From Embleya sp040605455 (GTDB lineage: Bacteria > Actinomycetota > Actinomycetes > Streptomycetales > Streptomycetaceae): DNA of 64,000 nucleotides. How positions within the stretch are numbered: position 1 is the stretch's first letter; every line of letters starts with the position of its first letter. A program made the translations under genes and the position numbers. The stretch spans positions 62,001 to 126,000 of the forward strand of contig NZ_JBEXCV010000001.1 in assembly GCF_040605455.1 (NCBI RefSeq), in the 5' to 3' direction. The notes under the pieces were generated by a model, which saw only the letters and a program-made list of their open reading frames with translations, searched no databases and had not been told where the DNA came from. Positions 35,664-44,586 of this stretch are shown here, piece by piece.

Positions 35664-37091
35664 GTGAACAGGCTCCCGAACGCGCCCGTCACCACAAAGG
35701 TCGCGTCCCCACCGCTAAAGGTCGCGTCGACACCGTTGTGGGCGGAGTTCGGCCGCACACTGCGGACCCGGCGCCGCCTGGCGGGAATGACGCAGCAGCA
35801 GCTCGGACTACGCGTCGGCTACCACCACAGCCTGATCAGCAAGCTGGAGGCCGGCCTGCGCGAGCCGCCCGCCGGCCTACCACGCCGACTCGACGATCTC
35901 CTGGACACCGGCGGGGACCTGTCCGCGCTGTTGACGAGCCGATCGATCCCGCCACCCGCCCTGCACCGCACCCACTTCTCGGTGATCCCCGGCGGCGAGG
36001 CGCCCGCCGGCCTGGCGCCGCTGGCCGACCGGTTCTGGCCCGATCGGCTGCCCTACCACGGGCTGCCCTGCCCGCTGCACGGCAAGGACGGCTGCCACGA
36101 GTGCGAGGTGCCGCCGTACGCCGACGCGCTCACCATCCTGGGCGGCATCGACGGGAACAACCCCGCCGGCGTCGATCCCGACGTCGTACACGTGCTCACG
36201 GCCCTGCTCGGCGGCTACACCCAGGCCGGTCTGCACGGCGGCGCCACCACCGGGCTGGTCGGCTCGGTCGAGTACGTGCTCCGCCGGATCGTCAGTTGGG
36301 CCGAATCGCTCAACGCGCACGGCCGTTCGCCGCACGCGCAGTTGCGCTTGGCCGCCGACTACGCCCAGTTGGCCGGTCGGTTCCGGATGCAGCAGGGGCA
36401 GAGCGTGATCGGCATGGCCTGGTACGACCGTGGGCTCAACTGGGCCGACGTGTGCGAGAGCGCGGGCGCCCGCGCGTCGTTGCTCGGCGACGTGTGCTCG
36501 CTGGCCCGGCTGGACGGCGACGCGGCGGCGGCGCTGGCCTACGCCCGCGCGCTGGAGGCGGTGGATCCCGATCGGGCCTGGATCACCACGCTGGCCCAGC
36601 TGTACCAGGCGCGCGGCCACGCGCTCGACGGCGACATCGCCGAGTGCCGCCGGCGCATCACCACCGCACACCGACACGTGAATCGCTTCGACGAACGCGA
36701 CCGGGACGAGGCGCCGTGGTTGACCGGCTTGGCCGGCCGCCTGCGGATGGAGGCCACCATCGGCGGCGCATTGCGCGACCTGGCCGCGCGCACCGGCGAC
36801 CTCCCCTCGGCGCGCTCGGCGGTCCGGTCGGTGCAGGCAGCGCTCGACCTGCTGCCGGTGTCGATGCGACCGGCGCGGGTGTTGCTCACCGTGCGCCTGG
36901 CGGACGCGCTCGCGTGCGCCGGCCAACCGGACGCGGCGGTGCTCGCCGCCGCGCCGGTGGTGCACGAGGCGGCGGGCCTGGGCACGGCCACCACCAATCG
37001 GGAACTACTGAGCCTGCGCCGACGTCTGAGTCGGCATTGGAGCGATCTGCCCGAGGTCCGCGACCTGTTGGAGCAGATGCCCGGTCACTGA
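35664..37091 (+). CDS. XRE-family regulator with long TPR-like C-terminal region
   Basis: A 475-residue regulator. The HTH lies at about 28-85 (FGRTLRTRRRLAGMTQQQLG, then YHHSLISKLEAGLREPPAGL). A short Cys/His segment follows (CPLHGKDGCHECEVPPY), which could bind zinc. The rest is helical and TPR-like, with repeats such as AALAYARALEAVDPDRAW. GTG 35664 has GGGGAGG six bases upstream. This architecture is common in Streptomyces developmental or metabolite-linked regulators; the target is unknown. Two direct copies of AAAGGTCGCGTC lie in its first codons. Confidence 0.88.
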   Translation: MNRLPNAPVTTKVASPPLKVASTPLWAEFGRTLRTRRRLAGMTQQQLGLRVGYHHSLISKLEAGLREPPAGLPRRLDDLLDTGGDLSALLTSRSIPPPALHRTHFSVIPGGEAPAGLAPLADRFWPDRLPYHGLPCPLHGKDGCHECEVPPYADALTILGGIDGNNPAGVDPDVVHVLTALLGGYTQAGLHGGATTGLVGSVEYVLRRIVSWAESLNAHGRSPHAQLRLAADYAQLAGRFRMQQGQSVIGMAWYDRGLNWADVCESAGARASLLGDVCSLARLDGDAAAALAYARALEAVDPDRAWITTLAQLYQARGHALDGDIAECRRRITTAHRHVNRFDERDRDEAPWLTGLAGRLRMEATIGGALRDLAARTGDLPSARSAVRSVQAALDLLPVSMRPARVLLTVRLADALACAGQPDAAVLAAAPVVHEAAGLGTATTNRELLSLRRRLSRHWSDLPEVRDLLEQMPGH

Positions 37092-37387
37092 GAGGCGGAT
37101 CGGTGCGGCTCCCGGGGTCGTCGGACAATCCCGGAGCGGGCACCGAAAACCAGCGAACGGCCGCCCGATCGGTTGACCCGGCACTCCTGCGACTCCCGGG
37201 ATCTGCTCGGCGTTTGCCAGAATTTGCCGGCCGTTGCCGATCACTTCACCAAGTCCCCACCCCCGTGTGAGTGTTTCGCTCGCTCGGGCACGAACCCGGC
37301 CTGCACGGTCGCCCGCGTCGCTCACAAGGCGTACGCGGCGCACGCCGGCGTCGTGGTCGAGGCCTGCCTTCCGCCCAAGGAGCCTCG

Positions 37388-37680
37388 ATGAATCGCAGAA
37401 CGACCACGGCCGGGACCGTCCTGGCCATGCTCGCCGGTTTGGCGATCGGCGCGGCCGGATCTTCGGCCGCCGCCGACCCGGCGGCCGCAAGCGGCCTGGA
37501 CAGTCTCGCCAAGGGGCCCGACGAGCAGTACGAACGCCAGGTCGCGACCCCGTGGGTCGACGACCTCGTGGGACGGCCTACCGGGTATCACACCGTGACG
37601 GGGTCGGTCGATCGCGTCACGGCCGATCGCACGGGGTGCCGCCGCCGGTGCCGCCGGCCGGTGCCGGCAGGATGCCGGAA
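37388..37680 (+). CDS. Possible small secreted protein whose frame runs into the next gene
   Basis: An ATG preceded by AAGGAG begins a clear signal peptide (MNRRTTTAGTVLAMLAGLAI, then GAAGSSAAADPAAA). About 50 more residues follow (DSLAKGPDEQYERQVATPWV) before the sense fades into Arg-rich text. No stop occurs before the MepB-like gene starts in another frame, so either a small protein lost its stop by frameshift or the signal is fortuitous. The end given is where the next gene begins. Confidence 0.4.
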
Positions 37681-38270
37681 TGACCACGAATCCCGACCAT
37701 TGCGACTTCGCCGGGCCCGGGCCCGGACCCGAGTGCGCGCCCACTTCCTGGCCGGTCTCGCTTCCCGCCGACCTGCTTGCGGCGAAGTCCTTGGTCTACG
37801 ACCCGAACGGGTTCGTGTGCTCGACGCCGGTGGCCGAGCCGGAGAGCGCGGAGTACGGGGCCCACGTGTTCACCGTCGACGGCGCCGAGGTGCGCTTCCG
37901 GGTCGCCGGGACCACGCCGACCAAGGTCGGCCAGTTCGTCACGCTGTGGCAGCGCTCGGCCGCCGGCCCGATCGAGCCGCTCGCCGCCGAGGATCCGCTC
38001 GACCTGGTGGTGATCAGCTCCCGGCAGGGCGAACACTTCGGGCAGTTCGTCTTTCCGAAGGCCGTCCTGCGCGAGCGCGGCATCCTCTCGGTGCACGGCA
38101 GCGGCGGCAAACGCGGCTTCCGCGTGTATCCGCCGTGGGTGAGCACCACCAACCGGCAGGCCGACCGGACCCGGGCCTGGCAGCTGGACCACTTCCTCAC
38201 CATCACGCGGGATGTGCCGCCGGAGCCGGCCCGCAGCCGGGCGCTGTACCACCCGCACGACGGGCGGTAG
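37680..38270 (+). CDS. MepB-family protein
   Basis: A 196-residue cytosolic protein similar to MepB of staphylococci, whose biochemical role is not established. Recognisable segments: AKSLVYDPNGFVCSTPVAEPESAEYGA-like start, GTTPTKVGQFVTLWQRS, FGQFVFPKAVLRERGILS and GKRGFRVYPPWVSTTNRQA. ATG 37680 is used; the ribosome site is weak. No partner gene for the Mep efflux system is nearby. Confidence 0.85.
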   Translation: MTTNPDHCDFAGPGPGPECAPTSWPVSLPADLLAAKSLVYDPNGFVCSTPVAEPESAEYGAHVFTVDGAEVRFRVAGTTPTKVGQFVTLWQRSAAGPIEPLAAEDPLDLVVISSRQGEHFGQFVFPKAVLRERGILSVHGSGGKRGFRVYPPWVSTTNRQADRTRAWQLDHFLTITRDVPPEPARSRALYHPHDGR

Positions 38271-38287
38271 CCGTCCCGGGCCCCGGG

Positions 38288-38827
38288 TCAGGGGGCTTTC
38301 GGGGCTGCGGGAGCCGGCGGAGCTCCCCCGCATGCGGCCCGGAGCCGGACCAGCGTCGTGCGCATGCCGTGGCGATTGCGCGCGGCACGGTGCGCGGGCG
38401 GGGTCCCGGTGAAGACCAGGCCGAGCAGTTCGGCGACCCGCCTACGCCAACCGTCGCGGCGCAGGTCGTTCCAGTACTCGGTGACCAGCGTCCCCTCCTC
38501 CGTCGGCGTCAGGCGATAGCCCCAGCGGGCGATCGGCAGGCCGAACGAGGTGACGTCGAAGGCGAACTCCCGGCCCGGGTCGGCGGTCACGATCCGGCAC
38601 GTGGTGAACCAGACCCATGGACCTCGGCGGTTGAAGCCGACAAAGTTCCGGCCGCGCGGCCAGATCGCGAAGACTTCCGGACTCCAGTCCTTGGTCCGCC
38701 GCACATCGGCGACCACAGCGTAGACCGCCTCCGGTGGGAAAGGCACGGTCAGCGATTCCTCGATCTCCCAGACGCGCCCGCTCGTCGCCACCGGTTCGGG
38801 TTCGGGTCCGTGCTCATGAGGCTTCAT
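38288..38827 (-). CDS. SRPBCC-family (polyketide cyclase/START-like) protein
   Basis: A 179-residue helix-grip protein. WEIEESLTVPFPPEAVYAVVADVRR begins the domain, and FTTCRIVTADPGREFAFDV and YRLTPTEEGTLVTEYW are family-typical strands. Such proteins bind hydrophobic ligands; none can be predicted here. ATG 38827 is chosen because the open frame before it crosses the operator. It is divergent from a TetR gene which probably represses it. Confidence 0.85.
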   Translation of the reverse strand: MKPHEHGPEPEPVATSGRVWEIEESLTVPFPPEAVYAVVADVRRTKDWSPEVFAIWPRGRNFVGFNRRGPWVWFTTCRIVTADPGREFAFDVTSFGLPIARWGYRLTPTEEGTLVTEYWNDLRRDGWRRRVAELLGLVFTGTPPAHRAARNRHGMRTTLVRLRAACGGAPPAPAAPKAP

Positions 38828-38848
38828 GCGCGACACGCTAACACCATA

Positions 38849-38870
38849 TGCAACGCAACGTCGCGTTGTA
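38849..38870. promoter_or_regulatory. TetR-type operator between SRPBCC and TetR genes
   Basis: TGCAACGC (38849-38856) and GCGTTGTA (38863-38870) are near-perfect inverted arms around AACGTC, with the smaller AACG/CGTT dyad nested. The site is 21 bases from both starts. Confidence 0.65.
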
Positions 38871-38890
38871 TTTCGAGTAGGCTTCCCCGC

Positions 38891-39613
38891 ATGAACAACG
38901 AGCAGCACACGGCGGGTGCCGGCGGCACGGGTGCCGGCGGCGCAGGCAGCGGTGACACGGGCAACGGTTCGGGTAACCGCGCCTCAGGCGACGGCACCCG
39001 CGGGAGCGGTGGGCGCGACGGGCGTGGGCCGCGCAAGTCGCGGGAGATCTTCGACGCCACGTTGGACCTCCTCGCGGACAAGGGGTACGAGGGACTGACC
39101 GTCGAGGGTGTCGCCGAGCGGTCCGGGGTCAACAAGACCACGATCTACCGCTGGTGGCCGTCCAAGGGTGCGCTCCTGGGCGCCGCGCTCACCGGCACCG
39201 GTCGGCTCGACTTCCCGCTGCCCGACACCGGCAGCCTCCGCGGCGACCTCACCGCCCTGATGAGCAAAATCGTCGCGCTGCTCACCACCGCGCCCACGGC
39301 CGACATCGCCGTCGCCACCCTCGGCGCGGTCACCCACAGTCCCGAACTGGCCGAGCACACACGGGCGTTCTTCACCGACCGACTGGCCCGCGAACAACCC
39401 CTCTTCGATCGGGCCGTCGCCCGAGGCGAACTTGCCCCGGACGCCGACCCGATGCTCATGATGGACCTCCTCGCCGGCGCCGCCTGGCTGCACCTGGTCT
39501 TCCGCCGGCTCCCGGCCGACGCGAACTTCGCGGCCCGCACGGTGGACATCGTCCTCGACGGTGCCGCCACCGCCTCGGGCGCACGCCGCACTGCGGCGAA
39601 AGCGACCCGGTAG
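38891..39613 (+). CDS. TetR-family regulator with Gly-rich N-terminal tail
   Basis: A 240-residue repressor. The first 45 residues are a disordered Gly/Thr/Ser tail (AGAGGTGAGGAGSGDTGNGS and onward). The HTH follows: REIFDATLDLLADKGYEGLT, VEGVAERSGVNKTTIYRWWP. The C-terminal domain fits TetR_C-type ligand pockets (AVATLGAVTHSPELAEHTRAF). It is divergent from the SRPBCC gene, with the inverted repeat at 38849-38870 between them. Confidence 0.92.
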   Translation: MNNEQHTAGAGGTGAGGAGSGDTGNGSGNRASGDGTRGSGGRDGRGPRKSREIFDATLDLLADKGYEGLTVEGVAERSGVNKTTIYRWWPSKGALLGAALTGTGRLDFPLPDTGSLRGDLTALMSKIVALLTTAPTADIAVATLGAVTHSPELAEHTRAFFTDRLAREQPLFDRAVARGELAPDADPMLMMDLLAGAAWLHLVFRRLPADANFAARTVDIVLDGAATASGARRTAAKATR

Positions 39614-39783
39614 TCCCACGGGGGCGCGGAGCAAAGTGGTCGGGGCATGCAGGCGTTGGATGGCCGACCACAGTCGGTCACCGCCGGCTGGGTTCCTCGG
39701 TAACCGATGGCAGTTGATGAGGCGATCACACCGGCACCGAGGCCGGGCTGTCCCGCCTCGGGATGGAACCTGTCTCGGTGGGG

Positions 39784-40701
39784 CTACTCGGCAGCCGGGA
39801 CCAAGTTGCCCATCACCGGATTCGTCGGGCCGTCAGGCGGGCACACCGAGTTGCGGAACAGTACGCGGCACTCCTCCGGCTCGCCGTATCGCCACTCGAA
39901 GGGACCCGGCCGTCGCCCGCCATCGGGTGCCACTGTCGTCCCGACGATCTTGACGTTCAGCGGGACCGGTTCGTTCGGAGTGATCCCCGCATAGCCGGCC
40001 TTGTCCACGAGACCGACACCCACCAGTCGGTTCGTCTCCTTCTCCCGCAGTTCCACCGTCGATCCGGGTGGCCCGAACGCGGCCCAGGCGCTCCTACCCA
40101 GGCGCATCACCAGCGACGCGGGCTCTTCGACGCGCCCGGATGCCACCGCGGGATGGCTGACCGAGCCGTGGCTGGTGTTCAGAAAGTCGACGGCGTCGTT
40201 GCCTCGGATGATCCGCAGGATCACCCCCGATCCGCCGGTCGCGAACTCCCCTTGCCACATGATCCGGAAACTCAGATCGTCACTTCCATGCGCCCAGTAG
40301 TCCACCTGACACGCGGCGCGTCCCACCAGATCGCTCACCTGGTGTCCGTCCTCGCGTACATAATCGTCGACCGCTCGCTGGAGCTTGTCCGCGAGGGCAC
40401 CGGTGGGCTCGTCGCGGAAGCCGGCCTTGTCTTCGGCGCAGTTGCGCCACGACGACCCGTTGTCGTTCGCCGGCGCGTCGTTGCCGTGCGTGTTCCCGTA
40501 GGACGTGAACACGATCCCGCCGGTGACCGCGAGGGTCGCCAGGCTCGCAGCGCACACCGCCACGGTTCGCCGGCGGGCGCGGCCGACCTCACGCCGCAGC
40601 CGCCCATAGGCCGCGGGGTCCGAAGCGACCGTGTCCGCGTGCACCCGCAACGCAGCCGTCAAGCGGGCCACGAGCGGGTCGTCGTGCGTGCCGTCGTCCA
40701 T
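39784..40701 (-). CDS. Membrane protein encoded with a SigE-type sigma factor (putative anti-sigma)
   Basis: A 305-residue protein with one membrane segment (about 46-68) after a charged cytoplasmic N-terminus (ARLTAALRVHADTVASDPAA). The extracytoplasmic part of about 235 residues has paired Cys (WRNCAEDK, RAACQVDYW, EECRVLF, SVCPPDG). Its gene overlaps or abuts the sigma factor gene upstream, which is how anti-sigma or signal-sensing partners of this sigma group are encoded. ATG 40701 has GAGG at a good distance; ATG 40713 overlaps the sigma stop and is an alternative. Confidence 0.72.
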   Translation of the reverse strand: MDDGTHDDPLVARLTAALRVHADTVASDPAAYGRLRREVGRARRRTVAVCAASLATLAVTGGIVFTSYGNTHGNDAPANDNGSSWRNCAEDKAGFRDEPTGALADKLQRAVDDYVREDGHQVSDLVGRAACQVDYWAHGSDDLSFRIMWQGEFATGGSGVILRIIRGNDAVDFLNTSHGSVSHPAVASGRVEEPASLVMRLGRSAWAAFGPPGSTVELREKETNRLVGVGLVDKAGYAGITPNEPVPLNVKIVGTTVAPDGGRRPGPFEWRYGEPEECRVLFRNSVCPPDGPTNPVMGNLVPAAE

Positions 40702-40709
40702 GTCATTCC

Positions 40710-41312
40710 TCATCTCGAGCGTGCTGCGGAAGGCTCGGACACAAGCGGTCGCAGGGCGGGTTCGGTGGTCAACGCTGCCCGCAACCGGGCCAGGCCGCGC
40801 GAATGTTGGCTCTTGACAGTGCCGGTGGGAGAGCCGAGGACTCGGGCGACCTCGGCTTCGGACATGTCCTCGTAGTAGCGCAGTACGAGCACGGCCCGGG
40901 TTCGCGGCGACAAGGTCGCGAGCGCGGCCCACATGTCGGTGTGCAGATCGACCAAAGCGTGCGCGTCGGGCCCGATGGCATCGGGTGGATGGGCCAGGCT
41001 CTGTTCGTGCGAAGATCGCCGCCGCCACCACGAGTTGTTGAGGTTGACCACCACACGTCGGGTGTACGCCTCCGCGCCGACACTCCGATCAATGCGCCGC
41101 CATCGGCGGTATACACGCATCAGCGCGGTCTGGACCAAGTCTTCCGCACGGTGATGATCCCCGGTCAGCAAATAGGCGGTCCGCAACAGCCGGGTCCGCG
41201 CGCCGACCACGAACTCCTTGAACTCGTGCTCGTCTTCCGCGCGCGCCCGACCCCCGATCCGACTTCCCAGACCGGCACGACCGTCCCCGTCCTCGACTTC
41301 GGCCTCGTTCAT
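40710..41312 (-). CDS. ECF sigma factor, SigE family
   Basis: A 200-residue sigma factor. Region 2 is in EFVVGARTRLLRTAYLLTGD and HHRAEDLVQTALMRVYRRW; region 4 is LSPRTRAVLVLRYYEDMSEA, then VARVLGSPTGTVKSQHSRGL. The pattern LLRTAYLLTGD-AEDLVQ is typical of the large actinobacterial SigE-like ECF group. ATG 41312 is used; GTG 41318 is possible. The next gene encodes a membrane protein that probably controls it. Confidence 0.93.
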   Translation of the reverse strand: MNEAEVEDGDGRAGLGSRIGGRARAEDEHEFKEFVVGARTRLLRTAYLLTGDHHRAEDLVQTALMRVYRRWRRIDRSVGAEAYTRRVVVNLNNSWWRRRSSHEQSLAHPPDAIGPDAHALVDLHTDMWAALATLSPRTRAVLVLRYYEDMSEAEVARVLGSPTGTVKSQHSRGLARLRAALTTEPALRPLVSEPSAARSR

Positions 41313-41493
41313 CCACACCCCGTTCCACTGCGCTGCGAACGCTTGTCGCAGGTAGTAGCCCTCGAGGCCCTCGAAAGGTTGCGCTCTCGTCCGACTTTTT
41401 GCGACGCGGCGCTCGAAGCACCGGGCTCGCCGCCTTCGAGTGTCCTGACACTCATCGCAATCCGGGAGAACTTCAGGACGAGGCCGGCAGCCC

Positions 41494-41520
41494 GGCTTGA
41501 GTCTCCAGTGGCTCGAGACA
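41494..41520 (+). promoter_or_regulatory. Possible MerR operator/promoter
   Basis: GTCTC (41501-41505) and GAGAC (41515-41519) form an inverted repeat just after TTGAG, 14 bases before the MerR start. The position fits autoregulation, but the repeat is short. Confidence 0.35.
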
Positions 41521-41533
41521 GCAGAGTGGGGGC

Positions 41534-42478
41534 ATGGACGGTACGACCCTCTACTCGATCGGGGAGCTTTCCCGGCGGACCGGCTTGTCGGTCACGACGA
41601 TCCGGTTCTACTCCGATTCGGGCGTGGTGGCACCGACAAAACGAAGTCCCGCCGGATATCGGCTCTACGACCTCGACGCCCTGGTTTGCTTGGAACTCGT
41701 GTGCACCTTGCGCGAGTTGGGAATGGATCTCGCCACGGTACGGCGGGTGGTCAACCGTGAACTCGCGGTGGCCGACATCGCCGCGGCGCATGCCGATGCG
41801 GTGGACGTGCAGATTCGGCTGCTGCAACTGCGTCGAAGTGTCCTGCGAGTCGTGGCCAAGCGCGGGTCCAGTCCCGAGGAGACCAATCTCATGCACCGAC
41901 TCACCCGGTTGTCCGGCGAGGAACGCCGACGCCTGATCGACGATTTCCTGGACGACACCTTCGACACGGAGGCTGTGGATGCCGACCCGGTGGTCGCGGC
42001 GATGGTTCGATCCGCCACGCCCGATCTCCCCGACGACCCGTCCCCCGAGCAGGTCGCCGCCTGGGTGGAACTCGCCGAACTGGTCGGCGAGGCGGACTTC
42101 CGGGCCCGAATGCGCCGGGCGGCCCCCTACCAGGCCGGCCGACGCACGCTCGCCATCGAGACCGAGGCCGGCGACGAACTGATGGAGCTCACCCGCCGCA
42201 AGGTCACGGAGGCCAGGGAAGCGGGCATCGACCCGCTCGGCGAACAGGCCGCGCCCGTCGTCGACGACCTCGTACACCGATTCGCCGAGGTCTTCGACCG
42301 GACCCCGGACCCGGACTTCCGCAATTGGCTGGCCCGGCAGTTCGAGCCGGCCCACGACCCCCGGGTGGACCGCTACTGGCGACTCGTGTGGATCGTCCGA
42401 GGCTGGCAGGTAATCCCGGGCCTGCTCCCGATCCATCCATGGCTCATCCAGGCCCTGCGAGGCACCCCCGACGCTTGA
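41534..42478 (+). CDS. MerR-family transcriptional regulator
   Basis: A 314-residue regulator. The winged HTH is at 7-75 (YSIGELSRRTGLSVTTIRFY, then PAGYRLYDLDALVCLELVCT). A dimerisation coiled coil follows (VDVQIRLLQLRRSVLRVVAK). The remaining 190 residues are an all-helical effector region without Cys motifs for metals. The target and ligand are not evident; only its own promoter region is adjacent. Confidence 0.92.
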   Translation: MDGTTLYSIGELSRRTGLSVTTIRFYSDSGVVAPTKRSPAGYRLYDLDALVCLELVCTLRELGMDLATVRRVVNRELAVADIAAAHADAVDVQIRLLQLRRSVLRVVAKRGSSPEETNLMHRLTRLSGEERRRLIDDFLDDTFDTEAVDADPVVAAMVRSATPDLPDDPSPEQVAAWVELAELVGEADFRARMRRAAPYQAGRRTLAIETEAGDELMELTRRKVTEAREAGIDPLGEQAAPVVDDLVHRFAEVFDRTPDPDFRNWLARQFEPAHDPRVDRYWRLVWIVRGWQVIPGLLPIHPWLIQALRGTPDA

Positions 42479-42740
42479 TGCCGCGCCCGGTTGGCGCGCG
42501 GCGCGTGCGTGGCCGGGTTGCGGCCTGCGCGGGACGGGCGTGTGTGGAACTGCACGCCGAAAAGCCTGATCGCAGCGTCGCCGTGGACCGGCGCAGGTCG
42601 TCGGGCCCTTGGAGAGGTCGCCCGGGCCGTCGGAGGGACGTAGCGTTGAGAGAGCGGGGGTTTTGTACATCGTTTTCGAGGCGTCGGCGGTCGATCGACA
42701 CTCGGCTGTGATTGATGCCTCCGGACCTAAGGAGGAGATG

Positions 42741-43103
42741 ATGGCTGGTCTCGTGCGTAAGAATTTCCAGGCGCCCGAGGAGACGCGCCCGTTCGAAGCG
42801 GGCATGGGCAAGGTCGATCTCGTTGCCCTGGATGCCATTCCCGTGGGTCGGGGCACGTTCGAACCGGGCTGGCGCTGGTCGAAGCACGTGAAGCCGATCG
42901 CCGGGACCGACACCTGTCAGGCGTCGCACATCGGCTTGACGCTCTCGGGGCGGATGCACATCGTCATGGACGACGGTGAGGAGATGGAATTCGGCGCCGG
43001 AGACCTCATGGTCTGCCCGCCCGGACACGACGCGTGGGTCGTCGGCGACGAGCCGTGCGTGGTGCTCGACTGGGCCGGCTTCGGCGACTACGCCAAGCGA
43101 TAG
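42741..43103 (+). CDS. Cupin-domain protein
   Basis: A 120-residue small cupin. WRWSKHVKPIAGTDTCQASH supplies H-rich positions in place of the standard first motif, LTLSGRMHIVMDDGEEMEFG is the central hairpin, and LMVCPPGHDAWVVGDEPCVV is the second motif with P-G-H. AAGGAGG lies five bases before ATG 42741. Unrelated to the cupin in the N-N operon by sequence. Its last 16 bases overlap the 3' end of the truncated XRE gene on the other strand. Function unknown. Confidence 0.82.
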   Translation: MAGLVRKNFQAPEETRPFEAGMGKVDLVALDAIPVGRGTFEPGWRWSKHVKPIAGTDTCQASHIGLTLSGRMHIVMDDGEEMEFGAGDLMVCPPGHDAWVVGDEPCVVLDWAGFGDYAKR

Positions 43104-43627
43104 TCCATCCGCGGGCACTGAGGGACCAGGCGATCTCGCCGCCGTATACGGCGCTGCCTGATACTGCGCACGGCCACCAAGTCCTCGACGTGGTCCCGGC
43201 TCAATCCGTTGAACTCCGCGTTCGTGACCTCCCACGAGTATCGCTCGGTCTGCAAGTGCGCCGGGATCAGTCCGGTTTGGTAGTCACGGCGGCGGGTTGC
43301 CGTTTCTTCGTACTCCAGCACCGCCGCATAGTTCGCGGAGAGGACGTCAGCGAACCTCGACCACCACGGTGGGTCCGCATCCCAGACCGCCATCACCATC
43401 TGTTCAAGGGTTTCGCGTTCAGTGCCGGCGAGGCCAAGCAGGTCGGCAAGGGCGTTGAAGTATGCCTCGGTGCAGAGCCGTTCGCCGGTTTCCGTGCGGG
43501 TCACCGTAGATGGACTCACGTTCAACTGTTGCCCGATGCTCGTCGCGGTCCTCTTCCCACGGGCCTTGCGGAGCCGCGCACCGAGGTCTCGTCGAGCCTT
43601 GAGATTGCCTGGACCGGTACTCGCCAT
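43088..43627 (-). pseudogene. XRE/DUF5753-type regulator truncated at its 3' end
   Basis: A 179-residue product. The HTH is normal (LGARLRKARGKRTATSIGQQ, LNVSPSTVTRTETGER), and the effector domain begins as in DUF5753 proteins (WSRFADVLSANYAAVLEYEE, YQTGLIPAHLQTERY). It then breaks off after VAVRSIRQRRIRRRDR and reads into the 3' end of the cupin gene. Intact relatives are about 270-290 residues, so roughly 100 are missing. GC content is lower than in neighbouring genes, hinting at transfer and later deletion. It may still bind DNA. Confidence 0.7.
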
Positions 43628-43754
43628 CGCGTCCCCTCGTCATGACCTGCCTGGTCCAGAGCTTCGACGCCGCCCGTGCGTTCCTGACCTGTCTGTCCCT
43701 CGCGGACATCCGAGGAAGGCACCCGTCCGGTCCGGCCTTGACCGCGACGGCCGC

Positions 43755-44378
43755 TCAACCCGCGAACCCTCGCTCGGCCAGGATCGCGTCGATCCTCGCG
43801 CGGTGCGCCACCTCCCACGCGTCGAGCGATTCGTCGGCCTCCTCGGTCGATTTCACCCGGGCGTCCCGAAGTACCCGCTCGCGGCGCGCACCGGGTACGA
43901 CCACCACGCCCTCCTCGTCGGCCACCACGACATCGCCGGCCGCAACCCACACGCCGCCGCACCGCACCCGCTCGCCGAACGGCGCGACGGCCGTCTTCGT
44001 CCCCGGGATCGGGACGACGCCACGCGCGAAGACGGGAAAGCCCATCTCGCGCACCTCGCCGAGATCCCGAATCAGCCCGTCCGCCACAAAGGCGGCGATC
44101 CCACGACGCTGCGCGACGGCGCACACGTTTGCGCCCGCCAACGCGTAGTCCACGTCGCCCGATTCGACCACGATGATCGACCCGGGCTCGGCGCGGTGAA
44201 TGGCCGCGTGCAGCATGAGATTGTCCCCCGGCGCACACCGCACGGTGAACGCCGGGCCGGCGACGCGCGGCATCGAGGGCCACAGCGGACGGATGCCGAT
44301 GTCCATCACCTGCGCACGGCCGAGTAGGTCGGCAAGGGTGGTCGGCGATATGTCCGCGAATCCGGCGACGTCGCTCAT
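43755..44378 (-). CDS. RraA-like protein (HMG/oxaloacetate-type aldolase fold)
   Basis: A 207-residue member of the RraA/HMG aldolase superfamily. Key text: PAFTVRCAPGDNLMLHAAIH, GSIIVVESGDVDYALAGANV, GIAAFVADGLIRDLGEVRE with the R-D pair that binds metal and substrate, and GDVVVADEEGVVVVP. Members are either RNase E inhibitors or 4-hydroxy-4-methyl-2-oxoglutarate / oxaloacetate aldolases; the Arg-Asp pair favours a lyase. Stand-alone, leftward. Confidence 0.88.
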   Translation of the reverse strand: MSDVAGFADISPTTLADLLGRAQVMDIGIRPLWPSMPRVAGPAFTVRCAPGDNLMLHAAIHRAEPGSIIVVESGDVDYALAGANVCAVAQRRGIAAFVADGLIRDLGEVREMGFPVFARGVVPIPGTKTAVAPFGERVRCGGVWVAAGDVVVADEEGVVVVPGARRERVLRDARVKSTEEADESLDAWEVAHRARIDAILAERGFAG

Positions 44379-44586
44379 GTCCGTCCTTCGTTCGTACCGA
44401 CGGCCGGGCGGCCCCGACGGCGGCGAGACTATCGAAGCCGGCCGCCGCGCCTTCGGACGGTCGATTCCGGCGAATGCCCAACGCTGGACCACTCTTTCGA
44501 GTGGCACAACCGCGCCGTTGCCGATCTCGCTCGGGCAACTCGCTACAACAGGAGCGGACCTGTCACGGCGACTCTGGGACGACGCG

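Noticed and set aside
37271..39613. A continuous 780-codon open frame spanning several genes
   Set aside because: It reads through the MepB-like gene and the SRPBCC gene in non-sense frames and only becomes credible as the TetR protein from 38891. It is a product of high GC and few stop codons.
42479..42740. Promoter for the cupin at 42741
   Set aside because: TTGAGA and TACATC-like boxes exist near 42646-42671, but the 14-base spacing is too short to support.
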